Shown here piece after piece: positions 6,162 through 7,081 of a stretch of DNA of 7,081 nt. Position 1 is the stretch's first letter, and the number at the start of each line of letters is the position of its first letter. Both the position numbers and the translations under genes were made by a program. Below the pieces are notes generated by a model, which was not told where the DNA came from, made no database searches, and saw only the letters and a list, made by a program, of their open reading frames with translations. This DNA is from Planctomycetaceae bacterium (lineage in GTDB: Bacteria; Planctomycetota; Planctomycetia; Planctomycetales; Planctomycetaceae): contig JALWSL010000196.1 of assembly GCA_027080405.1 (NCBI GenBank), positions 445 through 7,525 on the forward strand, written 5' to 3'.

Positions 6162-6644
6162 ATGAAGTTGCTGCGGTGGACAATATTATTGCTGATCTGG
6201 GGTGGAGCCATGCAGGGAGCCATTCTGGTGGGATCACTTTCCACGAAATGGTCTCACGTTCTTTGTGGTCCCTGGGGATGTGGCCCCCGAGTGGAAGACC
6301 TGCTCGCCTGTCACCTGTTCTGGATGGCGATGCTCTGCGCTCCCCTGTATCTCCTTTGGCATTGCGATGCCAGTTTATGCAGGCAGGCCGGCTATGTACT
6401 GATTGGAGCAGGTTCGCTGATGTTGGGAGCAGTCGTCTTTTATGAACTGTTTACCTGGTTGCCGCGGGTCGATTCTTCCCTTTACGTTTACCTGCCCCAG
6501 CGGTTGTTTTACTCGGTTGTCACATTCGTCGAACTTCCCATGCTGCAGTTTCTGCTTTTTGGCTTTGCGTGCCTGTATTTGCGGAAAAAACCATCGCAGT
6601 TCGATTCGACTGAAACCCCTGCCCCGGAAATTGAACCGAACTGA
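6162..6644 (+). CDS. Small four-helix membrane protein of unknown function
   Basis: The 160-residue product has four hydrophobic segments at about residues 5-25, 48-66, 76-98 and 118-140, and a polar, acidic C-terminal end after a positively charged RKK at 141-143. By the positive-inside tendency, the C-terminus would face the cytoplasm. Between the first two segments lies a distinctive motif, CGPWGCGP at 35-42 followed by LLACHLFW at 47-54. Its cysteines C35, C40, C50 and the histidine H51 could form a disulfide or bind a metal or heme; this is inference. I recognise no enzyme or transporter family. The ATG at 6162 has AGGA six bases upstream. It is the only plus-strand gene here, divergent from the Gly/Tyr-rich protein gene and convergent with ettA, so it is probably transcribed alone. 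Membrane topology makes it a clear gene although its function is open. Confidence 0.83.
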   Translation: MKLLRWTILLLIWGGAMQGAILVGSLSTKWSHVLCGPWGCGPRVEDLLACHLFWMAMLCAPLYLLWHCDASLCRQAGYVLIGAGSLMLGAVVFYELFTWLPRVDSSLYVYLPQRLFYSVVTFVELPMLQFLLFGFACLYLRKKPSQFDSTETPAPEIEPN

Positions 6645-6684
6645 ACCGGCTCACTCGGAAAACCGGAAACTGGGGCGGGCAGGA

Positions 6685-7081
6685 TCATATTCCGGTGATT
6701 GACTTGAATCTCATGCGATGAGGGCGGGACGCTTCTTCGCCGAGGCGTTCTTTTCTCTGGATTTCATACATTTTGTAGTTTCCTTCGAAAAAGACAACCT
6801 GGCTGTTCCCCTCGAAAGCGAGAATATGTGTGGCAATGCGATCCAGAAACCAGCGGTCGTGGCTGGTGACCATCGCACAGCCTGCGAAGTTGTTCAACCC
6901 TTCTTCCAGTGAACGCAACGTCGCAACATCGAGATCGTTTGTCGGTTCATCCAGCAGGAGCAGGTTGCCCCCCGAGCGAAGCAGTTTCGCCAGATGTACC
7001 CGGTTACGTTCTCCTCCGGAGAGATCGCCGACAAACTTCTGTTGGTCAGTCCCCTTGAAGTTGAATCGTCCGCAGTAGGCC
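6685..7081 (-). CDS. ettA: Energy-dependent translational throttle protein EttA (ABC-F), C-terminal part
   Basis: The frame enters from the right edge and ends at a TGA at 6685-6687, giving the last 131 complete codons. It contains the end of the second ATP-binding cassette: the signature LSGGERNR, the Walker B strand with [12 protein letters not shown], and the switch histidine in [13 protein letters not shown]. The stretch [17 protein letters not shown] and the short basic end RPHRMRFKS are typical of EttA rather than of Uup or other ABC-F proteins. EttA binds the ribosomal E site and gates the first elongation step according to the ATP/ADP ratio. E. coli EttA has about 555 residues, so roughly three quarters of the gene lies outside. 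It converges with the membrane protein gene across a 40-base gap in which I see no clear intrinsic terminator. Confidence 0.94.
   Translation of the reverse strand, partial: AYCGRFNFKGTDQQKFVGDLSGGERNRVHLAKLLRSGGNLLLLDEPTNDLDVATLRSLEEGLNNFAGCAMVTSHDRWFLDRIATHILAFEGNSQVVFFEGNYKMYEIQRKERLGEEASRPHRMRFKSITGI

Noticed and set aside
6002..6244. 80-residue minus-strand frame across the divergent gap and the start of the membrane protein gene
   Set aside because: It begins with GTG without a good ribosome binding site, overlaps the membrane protein gene and shows no domain or membrane segment.
6645..6684. Possible bidirectional terminator between the membrane protein gene and ettA
   Set aside because: Only short CCGG words repeat; no stable stem followed by a T-run on either strand.

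Overview
The window reads like a chromosomal segment of a planctomycete, probably a Gimesia/Rubinisphaera-like member of the Planctomycetales. This is inferred from gene style and roughly balanced base composition, not from a marker gene. The style includes an exported HEAT/TPR protein, an exported SGNH hydrolase with an NHPNDFGH block, and a lysine-rich exported protein with a Gly/Tyr tail. Five of the six genes lie on the minus strand.

Layout, left to right. Bases 1-2499 (minus) hold the first 833 codons of a large exported HEAT-repeat plus TPR protein that runs off the left edge. Bases 2570-3094 (minus) encode a NUDIX hydrolase of the ADP-ribose pyrophosphatase type. Bases 3228-4448 (minus) encode an exported SGNH/GDSL-type esterase. 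Bases 4609-5769 (minus) encode an exported lysine-rich protein ending in a 68-residue tail with 27 tyrosines. A gene-free gap of about 390 bases (5770-6161) separates this block from a divergent plus-strand gene (6162-6644) for a small four-helix membrane protein. The right edge (6685-7081, minus) holds the C-terminal part of the ABC-F translation factor EttA, convergent with the membrane protein gene.

The order esterase, NUDIX, HEAT/TPR on one strand allows co-transcription. The NUDIX-to-HEAT gap is only 70 bases. The gap before the NUDIX gene holds a possible -10 box, and the gap before the esterase holds a repeat cluster, so several promoters are possible. Three of the minus-strand products carry export signals, which suggests an envelope or periplasmic theme. 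NUDIX and EttA are cytoplasmic housekeeping functions. No functional link among the genes can be shown from sequence alone.

I see no tRNA, rRNA, CRISPR array, insertion sequence, integrase or recognisable defence or secondary-metabolite system. The features most worth checking are the repeat cluster ahead of the esterase gene (4469-4513), the Gly/Tyr-rich tail, two hairpin or palindrome elements in the divergent gap, the altered acidic residue of the esterase, and a 13-base tandem duplication that now supplies the NUDIX stop codon.
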